Below the pieces are notes generated by a model. That model saw only the letters and a program-made list of their open reading frames with translations, had not been told where the DNA came from and made no database searches. The translations under genes and the position numbers were made by a program. From Chloranthus sessilifolius (lineage: Eukaryota > Streptophyta > Magnoliopsida > Chloranthales > Chloranthaceae): 64,000 bases of DNA. The stretch covers positions 18,194,088 through 18,258,087 of the forward strand of contig CM037593.1 in NCBI GenBank assembly GCA_021018995.1, in the 5' to 3' direction. Positions within the stretch are counted from its first letter, which is position 1, and each line of letters opens with the position of its first letter. Shown here piece after piece: positions 1-12,300 of this stretch.

Positions 1-1326
1 AGTCTTTAGTGATCAATGCATCAAGGTCGCGTGGCTCCTTGTGCACTTTCGTTCTCACGTACCACCTATGGTACCATATAACATGTGAAACACATCACAA
101 AGGATGCTATAGAGAAGGTATAAGATCCCCCAAGAATCTTAAAGTCAAACCAAAGTCAACATAGTTTACTACAGTCGATTAATCGAACTCCAAAATCGAT
201 TAATCGAATGCGATTCGATGTCGATTTCCAAAATCGATTAATCGAAAGTCAATATCGATTAATCGAAGCAATTTCGATTAATCGAAATTCTCTTTATGAA
301 GTCCATTCTCGATTGAGCAGTTGAATTGTCATTCGATTAATCGAATCTAATTTCGATTAATCGAAATTCTTCTTCAAAGTAAATTCTTTATTCGACGATC
401 GAGCTTTCATTCGATTAATCGAATCCAATTTCGATTAATCGAAATCCTTCTTCATAAGCGGACCCTTAGTTGAATAGTCGATTTTCACAAGTTGATTAAT
501 CGATTCCAAATCGATTAATCGAAACCAAATCGATTAATCGAAATCCCATTCGATTAGTCGATTTTTCCTTAAGTTATTTCCTCCAACCCACAGGGTCCCT
601 TGGAGGTGCTTTCGGTCGATTAATCGATTCTCAAATCGATTAATCGAAATCCAAAGTCGATAAATCGAAATACAATTCGATTAATCGCAATCGAATCTCT
701 CGACTCTTCAACTTCGGCCAATTTCGATTAATGAGCAATTTCGATTAATCGAAATTGTATTCACCTTGAGCTATTCTTCCCAATCTTTTCCATACTTTTC
801 TTCTATCTTTCTAAGCCATTATCCTATGATTTAACCCACATTTCACTGCAACTTAACCCCTATAATCTATGCATCTCATTTACAAAAAATTTACCTTGGA
901 TAGACCTCAAGTTGATTTCTATCAATAGTTGGAAGGCTAGGGTATCTAGCTTTGGTTCTATCGGATCCCTTGCGTCGAATAAGCCTCTTTAATGCTTGAC
1001 TCCTCTTCCAAGCAGTTCTGATAACTCCTCTCTTACTCCTCTCTCTTTCTCTCTCTTCTTTACTTCTCTCAACCACCAAAACATGAAAGTTAGGGTTTTC
1101 AACCCTTTTTATCTTATCTCTTTTTCTCGGCGTGGAGCACATACACACTCATCAGTGTATGTAACTCTACAACTCCTCTATCTCTCCACTCTTCTACACT
1201 GATTCACACATCACTTCTGCTCATCTCCTTAAGTTCATCAATGAACTATCTCATGGTCAAACCTAAGACCAATCGGGCACGGATCCCGAGGTCATAGTTC
1301 AATGTGATTTTTTTCGGGCTATTACA
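1..1326 (-). mobile_element. Partial LTR of a Ty3/gypsy element (fossil), cut by the window edge
   Basis: Read on the minus strand, this begins TGTAATAGCCCG at 1326 and follows the same order of blocks as the LTRs at 36217 and 46547. The shared blocks are the GATCCGTGCCCGAT box, a pyrimidine/purine-rich leader with AAACCCTAGCC-like sequence, the TCGATTAATCGA array, and the block around a TATGGTACCATA palindrome. It is clearly more divergent from those two LTRs than they are from each other, so it is an older or different family member. The rest of the LTR and any internal part lie outside the window. Confidence 0.85.
170..765. repeat. Array of TCGATTAATCGA palindromes in the LTR
   Basis: More than a dozen copies of the perfect 12-bp palindrome TCGATTAATCGA, or one-base variants, lie in pairs and triplets about 19-21 bp apart. 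The array sits at the same place in the LTR as in the copies at 36.8-37.4 kb and 47.1-47.7 kb. Spacers differ between copies while the palindromes are kept. Confidence 0.9.
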
Positions 1327-1332
1327 AAAACG

Positions 1333-4041
1333 GTCTCAAACGTAAACTCACACAATGTATCAAGGCTAAAACAAGTCTCTCAAGAAATAAGAAAAAACTA
1401 GAGTAAAAGGGTTCTCAATGCTGGTAAAAATCAATCGAGTCTACGTTCTCATCAAGGTGGTAGTCGACATCCTCGTTTATATGAGTCGTCTCTAGATCAG
1501 CAGCTTCCGTATCATCAAGGACGGGATAAGTAGAATCTTTACCTGAAACTGTTAGATTTTGGGAGGGGGGTGAGTTTACTCAGTCGCGTATACTCAGTGG
1601 GTTGCACAATCGATCCACCATAACTTACCCAGGTGATCGTGTGTGCAATCGCTTGAGTTGCAGTATATTTTAAAACTAAAATTAACATTTAAATAAAATG
1701 ACTAATTTATCCATAACTCATAACATATCACAATCCAACTGAAAAGCATATTATAACAGAAAGGATACATGATGCTTCTAATTTTCTTCTCTCTTTTCCT
1801 ATTTGTCTCATCAACTTAGCATACGTGACATATCGTAAGTCTTATTAATTACTTCATACGCCTACACAACGTACTTCGCATATTATTTTATTTAAACGAT
1901 CTGTGCCAGGATCGCTGCTCGAGCCTACCACGCGAGGTCCACGTGTAGATAATCACCTAACCTCCATATCATAACATAAACCACCATCCAGCCAGATGAG
2001 GTTGCCGGCATAGTAACCACAATTTTCTCTTAGTTCGAGACAAGGTTATAATATCCTTAAGACTCGTCTTGGCTGCAGACGTTAGACCCTTACGGTGGCT
2101 CGTAAGGTATGGCACGTGTAGAAACTTAATTAATGTTTAGCTGACCTTCATAGCGTATCTTAATATATCATAATATTTATTCGATTCTGGGCTTAGGTCC
2201 CCGCCCCGATTTTATATTTGCTTGGGCTTAAGTCCCCACTTTCTTAATATACATGTATCTTAACATATTCTTTTCTCATTTTTTCTTAAAACTTAGTTAG
2301 AATGGGCCACGGTGCGATAGGCTTCACTAAACTACGTTTTCCAAGGGGCGAGTTCCGTAGTAACCTGGATGTACTTCGTGTGGTATCTCATACTACCATA
2401 GAGGGGTTACATCCGTATATGGATGCCTACATTCCAAGTTTCATGTGACCGTGAAAGAAACCCCTTCGTGATGAAAGCTTATGTCATATGTCATATCTTA
2501 TTCTTAACTTATATGCGTATGCCTATCGTGATTTTTTATATGATAAATGCCATATAATAATGGTGAACATATATAAGAATGAACTATAACATAAACCTTA
2601 AGCATTTTATATTAATAAAGAGTATAACACACAAAATATTGAAGTAAAACAGAAAATAAGAAATATTCACCTATATTTATTTTATAATAGAGTTAAAAAT
2701 ATACTTCATTAGGGTTAATTGTATCCATAAAATTTAGTGATTGACTGGTATAGCGATCCGACATGTTTTAAAATTTTAAAATAGCACATATGTCCATTCA
2801 AGGATTGTATAAGGCTTAAAAGAGGTAATAGAATGGTAAGTATTAAAAAACGTTAATATTTGACCCCTTAAACTTATAGATTGTTATTCGATGCAAGCTA
2901 TTTAATATATTTTATATAATTTTAGCGATTTATAAGTCTGGAGATAAGTTAAGCATAAGGTAGCCCAAGAGTTTAAAATTTTAATGTCAAACCCGTGCAC
3001 CTTAGATCATCTAAAATGTATCCCAACTTGCAGCTCAATTTTGACCTTAAAAATATTAAATTCGTGAAATTACTATTTCAACCAAAGTTGTAGATATCGT
3101 TGTCTTATTTCCAATGCTGTAAGAATCATGTCAATCCGAGTTTGAAGTAAAAAAGATATGGCCCAAATACCGAGGTTGTGTCTGTTAAAGAGTTTGGCCG
3201 AATTTCACGAAAATATGGGAAAAATGATCTTATCGATTTTGGGCTGAATTTTTATATTTTTAAGACTTGAAATTTATCAAAATTTAGGAAAATTTAGGGT
3301 TTTCTTTTTAAGAAATAACTGAATAATTTAAGATGAATTTAGAGGCACCCACTTGTTAAAGCGTGATTCGAATCCTACGATGATTTGGGTTGATGGAGAT
3401 CGGATTCGAGAGACGATATGCTCGAGTCTTTTCGCGAGAATTCATTTCTTACAATAGATCAATCGCGGCGATGAGGAGCTTTGATGGTGAAAGATTCTCT
3501 GATAAGATCAAAAAATCGATGGAGATCCGACAAGAAATTGTGAAAGATGGCACTGTCGAAGCTTTTATAGAGAAGAGAAAATAGAGAGAGACAACTGAGA
3601 GAATAAGTAAATATATATCTAATTCCCTTTCTAGGTTAACTCTAATTAAGACTTTCCGTACAAGATTTAATAAAATAGTAGTTTCTCTATGCAAGTAGAA
3701 TTCATATGTGACTTGAAAAGCTTAAGAAGAGGTTTTGTTTTAGCGCTTTGTGTAAGCACCAAGGTAAATGGTGATTCTCTCCCGAAATTATAGTTGTGCC
3801 CTTTAACCTACTTCATTCTTCAAACGGGTATAACTTTTTATATTCTTGTCGAAAATCGACAAATTATATATTGTTGAAATCGTATTGACGAGTACTTCGC
3901 AATGAGTATAATATTGATATATGAAAAAAAATTAAACTATTTTTAAAGTGGGTAAATTCCGGTGTGGAGCGTTAGCACCACGCACTGTGTAATACATCAT
4001 CTAATACCGTTAAATAATGTCAAAAAATCTGGGTTGTTACA
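1333..4041 (-). mobile_element. Gypsy-type LTR, probably solo or truncated (fossil)
   Basis: On the minus strand the sequence begins TGTAACAACCC at 4041, a common start of plant gypsy LTRs. About 2.7 kb later it runs into the start of the neighbouring LTR at 1326. No gag or pol coding was seen. Its far end carries a block (GATACATTGTGTGAGTTTA on the minus strand) that I associate from memory with long plant gypsy LTRs. The family call rests on the termini, the length and this block. No target duplication could be confirmed because the left border abuts the other LTR. Confidence 0.55.
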
Positions 4042-4099
4042 GTATCGTAGGCTTCAGCCTATATCATTATGAAAGGTTCCCAATATTGCATCTGTCATT

Positions 4100-4656
4100 T
4101 GGCTCTAACTTGAGGTTGGCTTGCTCGAGCAACCTTGATTATCACTCTAGCGAGGTGGGTCGCCCAAAGGTGAAAAGTTACGGGTGTAAGTCACTCGAGT
4201 GAGTTTGATTCTCGCTCGAGCAACTAACGCATTATTCAAAGGGGCGTTTTCTCGTGTTTGAGTCACTCGAGTGACTTTGGTTGTCGCTCGAGCGACCCGC
4301 AATGTCCCAGTTACCTGTAAACTCTGCATTTGGATAGTTTCTCTTAGATTAGAAGTAGGATTCGGGACTTCTATATAAATAGACCCTTAGTCGGATTGTA
4401 AGGTTGAGAATCCTTGTAAATCTTTGGAAAACCTATCTAAAGTTTTGAGGAGAGCTTTAGTGAAGCATAAGTGTTCTTGTATTCTTGTGTAATCATCAAT
4501 ATAATGGATTATCACTACCCGTGGATATAGGCATATTGCCGAATCACATAAATATTGTCTCTTGTGTGTTTGTAGTTGATTTTCTTCTATTTTTTACATT
4601 CTTATTTGATTGTTCATCGTAAGATCGTTGGTTAGTTTGTGACCTTTCGCGTAACA
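4100..4656 (+). repeat. 5' LTR of the copia fossil
   Basis: Begins TGGCTCTAAC and ends near GTAACA. It carries several self-complementary CTCGAG-cored motifs such as GTCACTCGAGTGAC and GTCGCTCGAGCGAC, then a TATA-like CTATATAAATAG at about 4371. The same order recurs in the 3' LTR, where several of the palindromes are eroded. Confidence 0.85.
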
Positions 4657-4698
4657 AATTAGTATAAAAGCTATTAGGTTTATATTCTATGATCGGAG

Positions 4699-7600
4699 AT
4701 GGCATCAAAGTCCACAAAAGTCTTGAACGTGAAGTTTGAGGTTGAGAAATTCTACGAGAAGATTACTTTCAGCTTATGGCAAGTACAAGTCGAGGATATC
4801 TTGATTCAATAAGGGTTGCACAAGACATTGAAAGAGCTTTCGGGTAAGTCGACGGATATATCTGATGGCGATTAAAAAAAAATCAAACTTTAGGTGTGTA
4901 GTACAATTCGGGTATGTCTAACAAAAGAGATTATGTATAATATGATGCGGGAGAACTAGATGGCCTCGCTGTGGGTCAAATTGGAGAGTCTCTATATGAT
5001 GAAATCTATGACGAGTTGGCTATATCTCAAGAACAACTGTACGAGTTGCACATGAAAACGGGTACTTCTCTCAACAAGCATATTAATGAATTCAATAGAA
5101 TAATATCTGAATTATTAAATATTACAGAAGAGGTTAAGGATGAAGACAAAGCACTAATACTTTTGTCTTAACTACCCGATTCCTATGAGTACCTAATTAC
5201 TACGATGTTCTATAGGAAGGATACTATTGAACTGAAGTCGGTTATATCGACACTGCTTTGTAACGACATGAGGAAGAAAGGTTCGGATAGTGATACACAA
5301 ACAGATGGCTTGTTGGTTAGGGAGAGAGTAGAGGACCGTAAATCTAGAAGGGGTAGATCAAAGTTCAAGTCTAAATTCAAAAACAGAAAGACAGTAGAAT
5401 GCTACAAATGTTATGAAAATGGTCACATCAGAAGGTAATGTCCATAATTATAAACAAAGAGGGACGATGCTCAGAATAAGAAGCAGAAATGAGTCGTTGA
5501 TGAGGCTGGAATAGCCGAACAAGTTTCGAATGATGATGAAAACGTGTTGTCAGTGATTTTAAATAAATACTCGCAGAATGCATGGATACTTGATTCGGGA
5601 TGCTCCTATCACATGTGTGCAAATAGGGACTGGTTCACGTCTTATAAAGAAATGGATGGTGGAACGATTTTAATGGGTAACAATATGGCCTGTAAAACAG
5701 TTGGAAGAGGGAGTAGCAGAATAAAGATGCACGATAGAGTTGTGAGAGCATTGACTGATGTACGCTATGTTCCGGAACTGAAGAAGAACCTCATATCACT
5801 CAGTAGATTCTAATGGGCTCAAGGTTACATGCAGCTCAAGGAGGAGTTTTGAAGGTGACAAAGGGATCTCTAGTTGTAATGAAAGCGAGAAAGGTTGGAA
5901 ACCTTTACTTTTTATCAGGGAGTACAGTGACATGTGGACCAATAGTATCTACATCAGATGATAGTGGTTTGCCCTCTACATAGTTCTGGCACACGCGCCT
6001 AGGGCATATGTCAAAAAGAGGGATGACAGAGTTGAGCAAGCAGGGCTTGTTGAAAGGTGTAAAGGCCGAAAAAGTTAACTTTTGTGAGCATTGTGTTTTC
6101 AGAAAATAGTTCAACACAACGATTCACTCTACAAAAGGCACATTGGATTATATACATTCAGGTGCATGGGAGCTTTCAAAGGTCCATTTTAAGACGACGG
6201 GTACTTTGTCTCCTTCATCGATGATTATTCTCGGTACGTATGGATCTACATGATGAAGAGTAAGGATGAGGTATTGAAAATCTTCAAGAGGTAAAAAATA
6301 TTATTTAAGAATCAGATTGAACGGAAGATCAACCGGTTGATAACCAATAATGGTGGTGAGTACACCAGTGGACAGTTCCAGGAGTTCTGTGAAAAAATAG
6401 TATTACTAGACACTTCACAGTGAGGAATACATCGCAACAGATTGGGGTAGCAGAATATATGAATATAATTCTACTTGAAAAAATAAGATGTATGTTATTC
6501 AATGTGGGATTGGGTAGAGAGTTCTGGGCCGAAGCAGTGAGTACAACGTGCTATCTAGTAAATAGATCATCGTCTATAATAATAGCATGCTAGACTCCGA
6601 TTGAGATGTGGTCAGGGAGCGTGTTGATTATAGTGCATTGAAAGTTTTTGATTGCCCAACTATCATATCAAAGATAGTAAAATTGACCCAAGGGCTAAAA
6701 AAGATATTTTTTAGGATATGCAAATGGTGTGAAATGATACATGTTATGGTGTCCTGAGTAGAATAAGGATGTGATCAACATAGATGTGAACTTTGATGAA
6801 TCTGTTATGCGAACTTCTAGCAAACAGATCATAAAAATTAGAAAAAAGGTGGCGGAAGATCAAGTTGAGGTGGAGTTGGAAACTCATACAATTATTACAT
6901 CAGAGAACAAACTGGAAATAGTTAAGAGGGAGCCAAAACAATCCTTAGCAAGTGGAAGACCCAAAAGGAATTTTAAAGCACCCGTTTGCTACGATTACGA
7001 GGATATGATCTCCTACGCATGGACTTTGGATGATAATGAGTCGTCTTCATTCAAAGATGCAATCGGTGGTAAATGTGCATGAGAATGAAGGACAGCAATG
7101 AGTGGAGAGATGGATTCTCTTTTCAAGAATCAAACTTAGGAACTGGTACAGTCACCTAAAGAAAAGAGAGTGATTGGGGTGTAAGTGGATTTATAAGAAG
7201 AAAGAGGGTTCTCTGAAAAGTAGTGGTGCAAGGTACAAAGCATGGCTAGTAGCAAAAGGCTATGCGCAAAAGGAAGACATTGATTACAATGAGGTGTTCT
7301 CACCGGTCGTGAAACACACTTCAATACGAGTTTTGTTGTCAATTGTAGCACAATTGGACTGAGAGTTAAAGCAACTCGATATGAAAACAACGTTTCTACA
7401 CGGTGATCTAGAGGAGGAGATTTATATGAAGCAACATGAAGGGTTTGAGTCTCCTGGAGGAGATGTTAGTGTGCAAACTAAAGAAGTTCTTGTATAGGTT
7501 GAGACAGTCGTCAAGATAGTGGTACAAGTAGTTTAACACGTTCATAGTGGGCCAAAATTATATTCGAAGTGAATACGATAACTGTGTTTACTTCAAGAGG

Positions 7601-8560
7601 CTAGCGGATGACTCATTTATTTATCTTCTCTTATATGTTGATGGCATGCTTATAGCTACAAAGAGTATGGTGGAGATCAACAAGTTAAAATCTCAAGTTG
7701 GCATGAAATTTGAGATGAAGAATATTAGTGCAGTAACAAAGATTCTTGGGATGGAGATTCAAAGAGACAGAAAAAATGGCAGTTGTGTCTGAGACAGAAG
7801 TGTTATCTAGAGAAGGTACTAGTACGATTTGAGATTGAGAATTCAAAGGTTGTGGGTACTCCAGTAGCAGCTCACTTTCGTCTTTTGGCTAACATGTCTT
7901 CTACTACAGATGAGGACTGTGAGTCCATGACTTGTGTGCCCTACGCGACTACAGTTGGTAGCTTGATGTACGCTATGATATATACTCGACCAGATATTTT
8001 ACAGATAGTTAACGTGGTCAACTGGTATATGGCTAATCCAGACAAGGAGCATTGGCAAGCGGTGAAATGGAATATGAGGTACATACGAGTTACCAAAGAT
8101 GTCAGTCTATTTTTTCGCAGTGGTACAGGTCATCAGTTATGCGGATACGTAGATTCAGATTACGCGAGTGATTTGGGTAAGCATCTGTCTACAATGAGAT
8201 ATGTGTTTATGCTATCAAGAGGTCCGATTAGCTAGAGGTCAATGTAACAGGATACAATGGCTTTGTCTACTATCGAGGCAGAGTATATGATAATGACAGA
8301 GGTAGTGAAAGAAGCATTGTGACTTTAGGGCTTAGTTGGTGACTTGGAGATCGCACAGGAAAGTGTCGATGTGTTTTGCGATAGTCATAATGTTATTTAC
8401 TTAGCAAAGAATTATGCTCATACTAAGCATATTGATATATGATATCACTTCGAACAGGAAGTAATCGAATATGGAAATATATTTTTAAAGAAGGTGAGTA
8501 CGAAGGACAATCTTACGGATATGATAACAAAGGTGGTAATGGTAGTCAAGACTAAGCATT
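4699..8560 (+). pseudogene. copia gag-pol remains (fossil)
   Basis: Recognisable zones in order: a UBN2-type gag domain from about 4.70 to 5.40 kb followed by a CX2C-type knuckle remnant near 5.40 kb; a protease with [10 protein letters not shown] near 5.58 kb; a GAG-pre-integrase and integrase zone to about 6.7 kb; a reverse-transcriptase zone starting with GCKWIYKKK near 7.17 kb and holding the YVDGM active-site region near 7.64 kb; and an RNase H zone to about 8.56 kb. All parts are on the same strand. It cannot encode a working polyprotein. The lineage within copia was not resolved. Confidence 0.88.
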
Positions 8561-8690
8561 GTTTGGATTTGATCAATGTTCAATAGGTTTGAGCGCCCTC
8601 GGCGTATTGGTGGTCACAGTGTTATGAATATAGCAATGATCGGAGAAAGAGTACATGGTGAAGCTTAGAGCCAGGTGGAGAATTATTATT

Positions 8691-9256
8691 TGGCTCTAAC
8701 TTGAGGTTGGCTCACTTGAGCGATTTTGGTTGTTGCTCAAGCGAGGTGGGTCGCCCAAAGGGGCAAAGTTATGGGTGTAAGTCACTCGAGCGAGTTTGGT
8801 TTTCACCCGACCGACTAGCGCACTATTCAAAGAGGTGTTTTTCAGGATTTAGTCGCTCAAACGACTTTGGTTGTCGCTTGAGTAACCGACGACGCCCATG
8901 TTACATGCAGTCTCCTCTTTTAGGCAGTTTCTCTTGGGTTAGAAGTAGTATTCGAGACTTCTATATAAAAAGAAAACTCTTGGTCGAATTGTAAGGTTTA
9001 GATATCATTGTAAAGCTTTGGATAACCTATCTATGGTCTTGAGGAGAGCTTTGGTGAGGTTTGAGCATTTTTATTTTTTTTGTGTAATCATCAATATAGT
9101 GGATTATCGCTGCCCGTGGATGTAGGCATATTGTTGCCTAACCACGTAAATATTATCTCGTGTGTTTGTGGTTGATTTTCTTTTATTTTTTGTGTTCTTA
9201 TCGATCATTCATCATGAGATAATTGGTTAGTTTGTGAGCTTCCGCGCAATAGCAAC
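8691..9256 (+). repeat. 3' LTR of the copia fossil
   Basis: Direct repeat of 4100-4656 with many scattered differences. It begins TGGCTCTAAC right after the purine tract and ends near AGCAACA. Confidence 0.85.
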
Positions 9257-9788
9257 ATCAAGGTCGCAGTTAGCTTTCCTATCAGAAAAAAGGGTATTGT
9301 TCATAGAGGACAATAATAATGAAGTTCAATTTTCCCATGAACAGATGAAAGATATAAAGTATCGTTTATTTATAACTAGGGCTCTCAATGGGCTGGGTTA
9401 AGGCTGGGCTAGGATTCAACTCGGACCGACCCTACTCGGGTCGGTTTCCCAAATTTTTTAGCCCGGCCATAAGCCTGGCTGCTTGTACTCAGCCCAAGCT
9501 CGACCCATAGGAGGCAGGGCTGGGCTTGGGCTTTTTTCCATGCATTTTTTGGGCGATTTATTTATTTTTTTTAAAACATTGTTACAAAAATTTTTAATTA
9601 ATTTTCCACAAGAGAGAGTTTGAGGGAGAGGCTTGCTTTAATTGGGACTGAAGAGGGTAGAGCGATAAAATGAAAGCTTCTGTTAGGATTTCTATTTATG
9701 AAGCTAGTACCGACTAATATTGCAACTGCATTTTTACTTAAATATCATTGATTTTAATTCATTCAATGTTTTATTCTTAGAGCATTTA
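9257..9788. other. Intergenic; GGGCTGGG-rich repeat fragment at 9390-9540
   Basis: No gene is visible. 9390-9540 is rich in GGCTGGGC, GGGTCGG and AGCCCGGCC-type words. That composition is often seen at the ends of plant hAT-like elements and resembles the copy at 32.16-33.1 kb. No matching second terminus was found close by. Confidence 0.4.
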
Positions 9789-9796
9789 GTTAAAAC

Positions 9797-10767
9797 CATA
9801 GTGACGAATTTCAGCAAATTAGGGGTCAAACGAAAATTTCAAAGAAATTTCAGGTCTTTTCAATAATTTCGACAATTTCGGTATTTTTCGACGAAATTTC
9901 AAATTTTCGGTGCATTTTAGAATTTCAATATTTTTTTTCAAAGTTTTTTTTTTTCTTTTTATTTTTTAAATAAATTAGTAATTTAGTGGTAAGCGGGGTG
10001 GAAATCTCGCTCACCAGGCACCACACGACTGCATATGCATTTGAAAGAGAATCTTAATATAGCTGGCTAGAGTGGGGGAGATTTCCCCCTTCACCGATGT
10101 GGGACTAAAGAGAGTTGCTTTCTTTAGGTGAATGGGTACCATCCACTTCACCAGCTGCTTTCTCACCCCACCTTATTCAGCGGGCAATCATTGACTGCTC
10201 TTGAATAAGATGTTTGAGGTCGTTTTTCGTCCTCATCCTCTACACAATGGATCTATGGGTCGTGGGGGAACCATCAGACGGTCGATTTTTTATTACATGT
10301 GACACAGATCTCAAAAGTGACCCTAAAATCATATGACCCCCATTACGGTCAAGTATGATTTAGCGTCACTTTTTGAGATGTGTACCATGTGTAATAAAAA
10401 ATCGACCATCTGATAGTACGCTCACGATCCATATATGCATTGTGCAAAAGATGGGGCGAAAAATGACCTCCACCATCTTATCAAAGGCCGTCAATGCATG
10501 CTTGGTGGAAGAGGTGGGGTGAAAAAGCAGCCTTTGGGTGAGCATAATTGTACCCTTTGTTAATTTGTCTTCTGTAGTTCTATGCTTAAGCTCACTGTCA
10601 GTGCTTGGCCACTTGGATCAATTGCTAATTTTTTTTTAAAATATTAAATATATTTTTTATATTTTTTTAATCCCCGAAACTTTCCCAAAATTTTTCTGAA
10701 ATGTATCAAAATTAATTCGAAATGTACCCCCACCGAAAAATTATCGAAAACAAAATTTGTCGCTATG
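9797..10767. mobile_element. hAT-like MITE with 8-bp target duplication, carrying nested insertions
   Basis: The left end CATAGTGACGAATTT and right end AAATTTGTCGCTATG are inverted repeats. They are flanked by an exact 8-bp duplication GTTAAAAC at 9789-9796 and 10768-10775, which fits hAT elements. The arms consist of many AATTTCG and GAAATTTC words. Shorter relatives with the same ends are at about 32495-32845 and 56447-56828. Those lack the foldback block at 10.1-10.56 kb, so that block is a later insertion. Confidence 0.8.
10110..10555. mobile_element. Foldback MITE nested in the hAT-like element
   Basis: The region is largely self-complementary. GTCGATTTTTTATTACATG near 10282 pairs with CATGTGTAATAAAAAATCGAC near 10390. 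CACCAGCTGCTTTCTCACCCC on the left pairs with GGGGTGAAAAAGCAGCCTTTGG on the right. No coding capacity. Copies of the same foldback theme occur at 12.96-13.40 and 13.91-14.31 kb. Confidence 0.7.
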
Positions 10768-10780
10768 GTTAAAACGTTCT

Positions 10781-10782
<2 letters not shown>

Positions 10783-10807
<25 letters not shown>
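10783..10807. repeat. (TA)n microsatellite
   Basis: Uninterrupted TA dinucleotides just outside the right target duplication of the hAT-like MITE. Confidence 0.95.
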
Positions 10808-10811
<4 letters not shown>

Positions 10812-10817
10812 CCGAGC

Positions 10818-11183
10818 TGGGTGTGGACCGAGTGTCGGAAGATTCAATCCAAGTCCAGCTCAGATCAATCAATCCGGGTCACCACATGCTTAGCCCGACC
10901 TAGGTATTGGGCCGGGTTGACTTCATAAAATATACCACTTTTTGGGGGGTAGATGGGGGCTAAAATCCGGCCGTGGACAATTGAATTGGGTGACATGGAG
11001 TGGGTGCGGACCGAGTGTCGGAAGATTCAATCCAAGTCCAGCTCAGATCAATCAATCTGGGTCACCATATGCTTAGCCCAACCTGGGTATTGGGCCGGTT
11101 GACTTCATAAAATTTACCACTTTTTTGGGGGCGGATGCAGGCTAAGATCCGGTCGTGGACAATTGAACTAGGTGGCATGGAGT
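10818..11183. repeat. Two tandem copies of a 183-bp unit
   Basis: 10818-11000 and 11001-11183 are direct repeats beginning TGGGTGTGGACCGAG and TGGGTGCGGACCGAG, with a few percent difference. The unit seems to be internal sequence of the small LTR element whose LTR lies at 11208-11325. Confidence 0.85.
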
Positions 11184-11207
11184 GAAAAAATACTTGCTCT
11201 GATACCC

Positions 11208-11325
11208 TGAAGATTTCTATGGACCTAACTCAACCTCACAAAACCGGCTTATAAAGTGAGGAGTGCCCAAATTATATATAGCTCAAGACCTCCAAGCCCA
11301 CAATCATATTGGGACTATTCTAACA
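11208..11325 (-). mobile_element. TRIM-like LTR with tRNA-Met primer site (fossil)
   Basis: On the minus strand a short LTR-like unit begins TGTTAGAATAGTCCC at 11325 and ends near 11208. It is followed at once by GGTATCAGAGCA (11206-11195), a match to the usual initiator-tRNA-Met primer-binding site. About 118 bp is typical for a TRIM LTR. The internal part would run leftwards into the 183-bp tandem repeat. No second LTR was identified, so the element is incomplete. Confidence 0.65.
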
Positions 11326-11720
11326 CTTATAACAAGGGTAGCGGTATTCTAGGTATTAAAATTTATTCTTCAAGCTATGTGACAAATTGGGTATAATTTT
11401 TATACTAAACAGGCTACTAACTAATGCCCGTTTAGTTAGGGTTATAAAGTTAGAAAATCGTATACTAACTACTAAGGTGTATCAAGTTAATTGCTAAGAG
11501 GCCAAACTTTGCTTTAAATGGGAAAATTATAATCTGACCTTTGTGGAGCCAATCCATGCTCAACCCTGACTTACTAATTGGGCCAGCTCGCCTTTTTACA
11601 AAAGTAATTTTTAGGTGCTATGTAGAGGTGTGTTAATGTTGTTTCACATAAACTACTTTTCAAAAAGGTCTAATTATGTGTTGAAAATAGTGTTGAGTGT
11701 GAAGTGCATGACACAGTTCA

Positions 11721-12090
11721 CTGGCGGAGTCAAGATTTTTCTGATGGGAGATCCCTTATAGTCGTAAGATAGTAATAATTTTATTACACTCACTTTTATC
11801 AAACCGCAATCACAAAATAAAAAATAATAACAATAATTAAACAACTCTAAAAAAGAAATAATTTCCACTAAAAAATAATAAATTAGAGTTTTTATTTTTT
11901 ATTAAAAAATAATAATTATAACATACCTTTGACTTCAACGAAAAATCGACGACAATCAGAGATCTAGGCATTAGTGATCAGAGAGTGAATGAGATATCAT
12001 AAAAAGAGATGGGTGGCTACGATTTGAGAGAGAGAGAATGGAGAGAGAGAAAAGATAGACTTGGGACTTGGGATTGGGGGGGGAGACTCT

Positions 12091-12142
<52 letters not shown>

Positions 12143-12261
12143 GAAGAGAAAGTGAGATGGAGATTGGAGAGTAGTTGAGCTTGGGGAACTGAGAGATAAT
12201 TTTGGGATGGGATTTGGGGAGAGAGAGAGAGAGAGAGAATTTTAGTGTGTGAGATTTGAGA

Positions 12262-12300
<39 letters not shown>

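Larger units (their letters stand above)
4100..9256 (+). mobile_element. Ty1/copia LTR retrotransposon, heavily decayed fossil
   Basis: Two direct LTRs (4100-4656 and 8691-9256) flank about 4 kb of copia coding remains on the plus strand. After the 5' LTR a tRNA-Met-like primer site is only partly preserved. A purine-rich tract (CCAGGTGGAG) precedes the 3' LTR. The order gag, protease, integrase, reverse transcriptase, RNase H is that of Ty1/copia. The element is broken by many lesions, on the order of a dozen or more, and the LTRs differ at many sites, so it is an old insertion. Flanks TCATT and TCAAG may be a worn target duplication. Confidence 0.9.
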
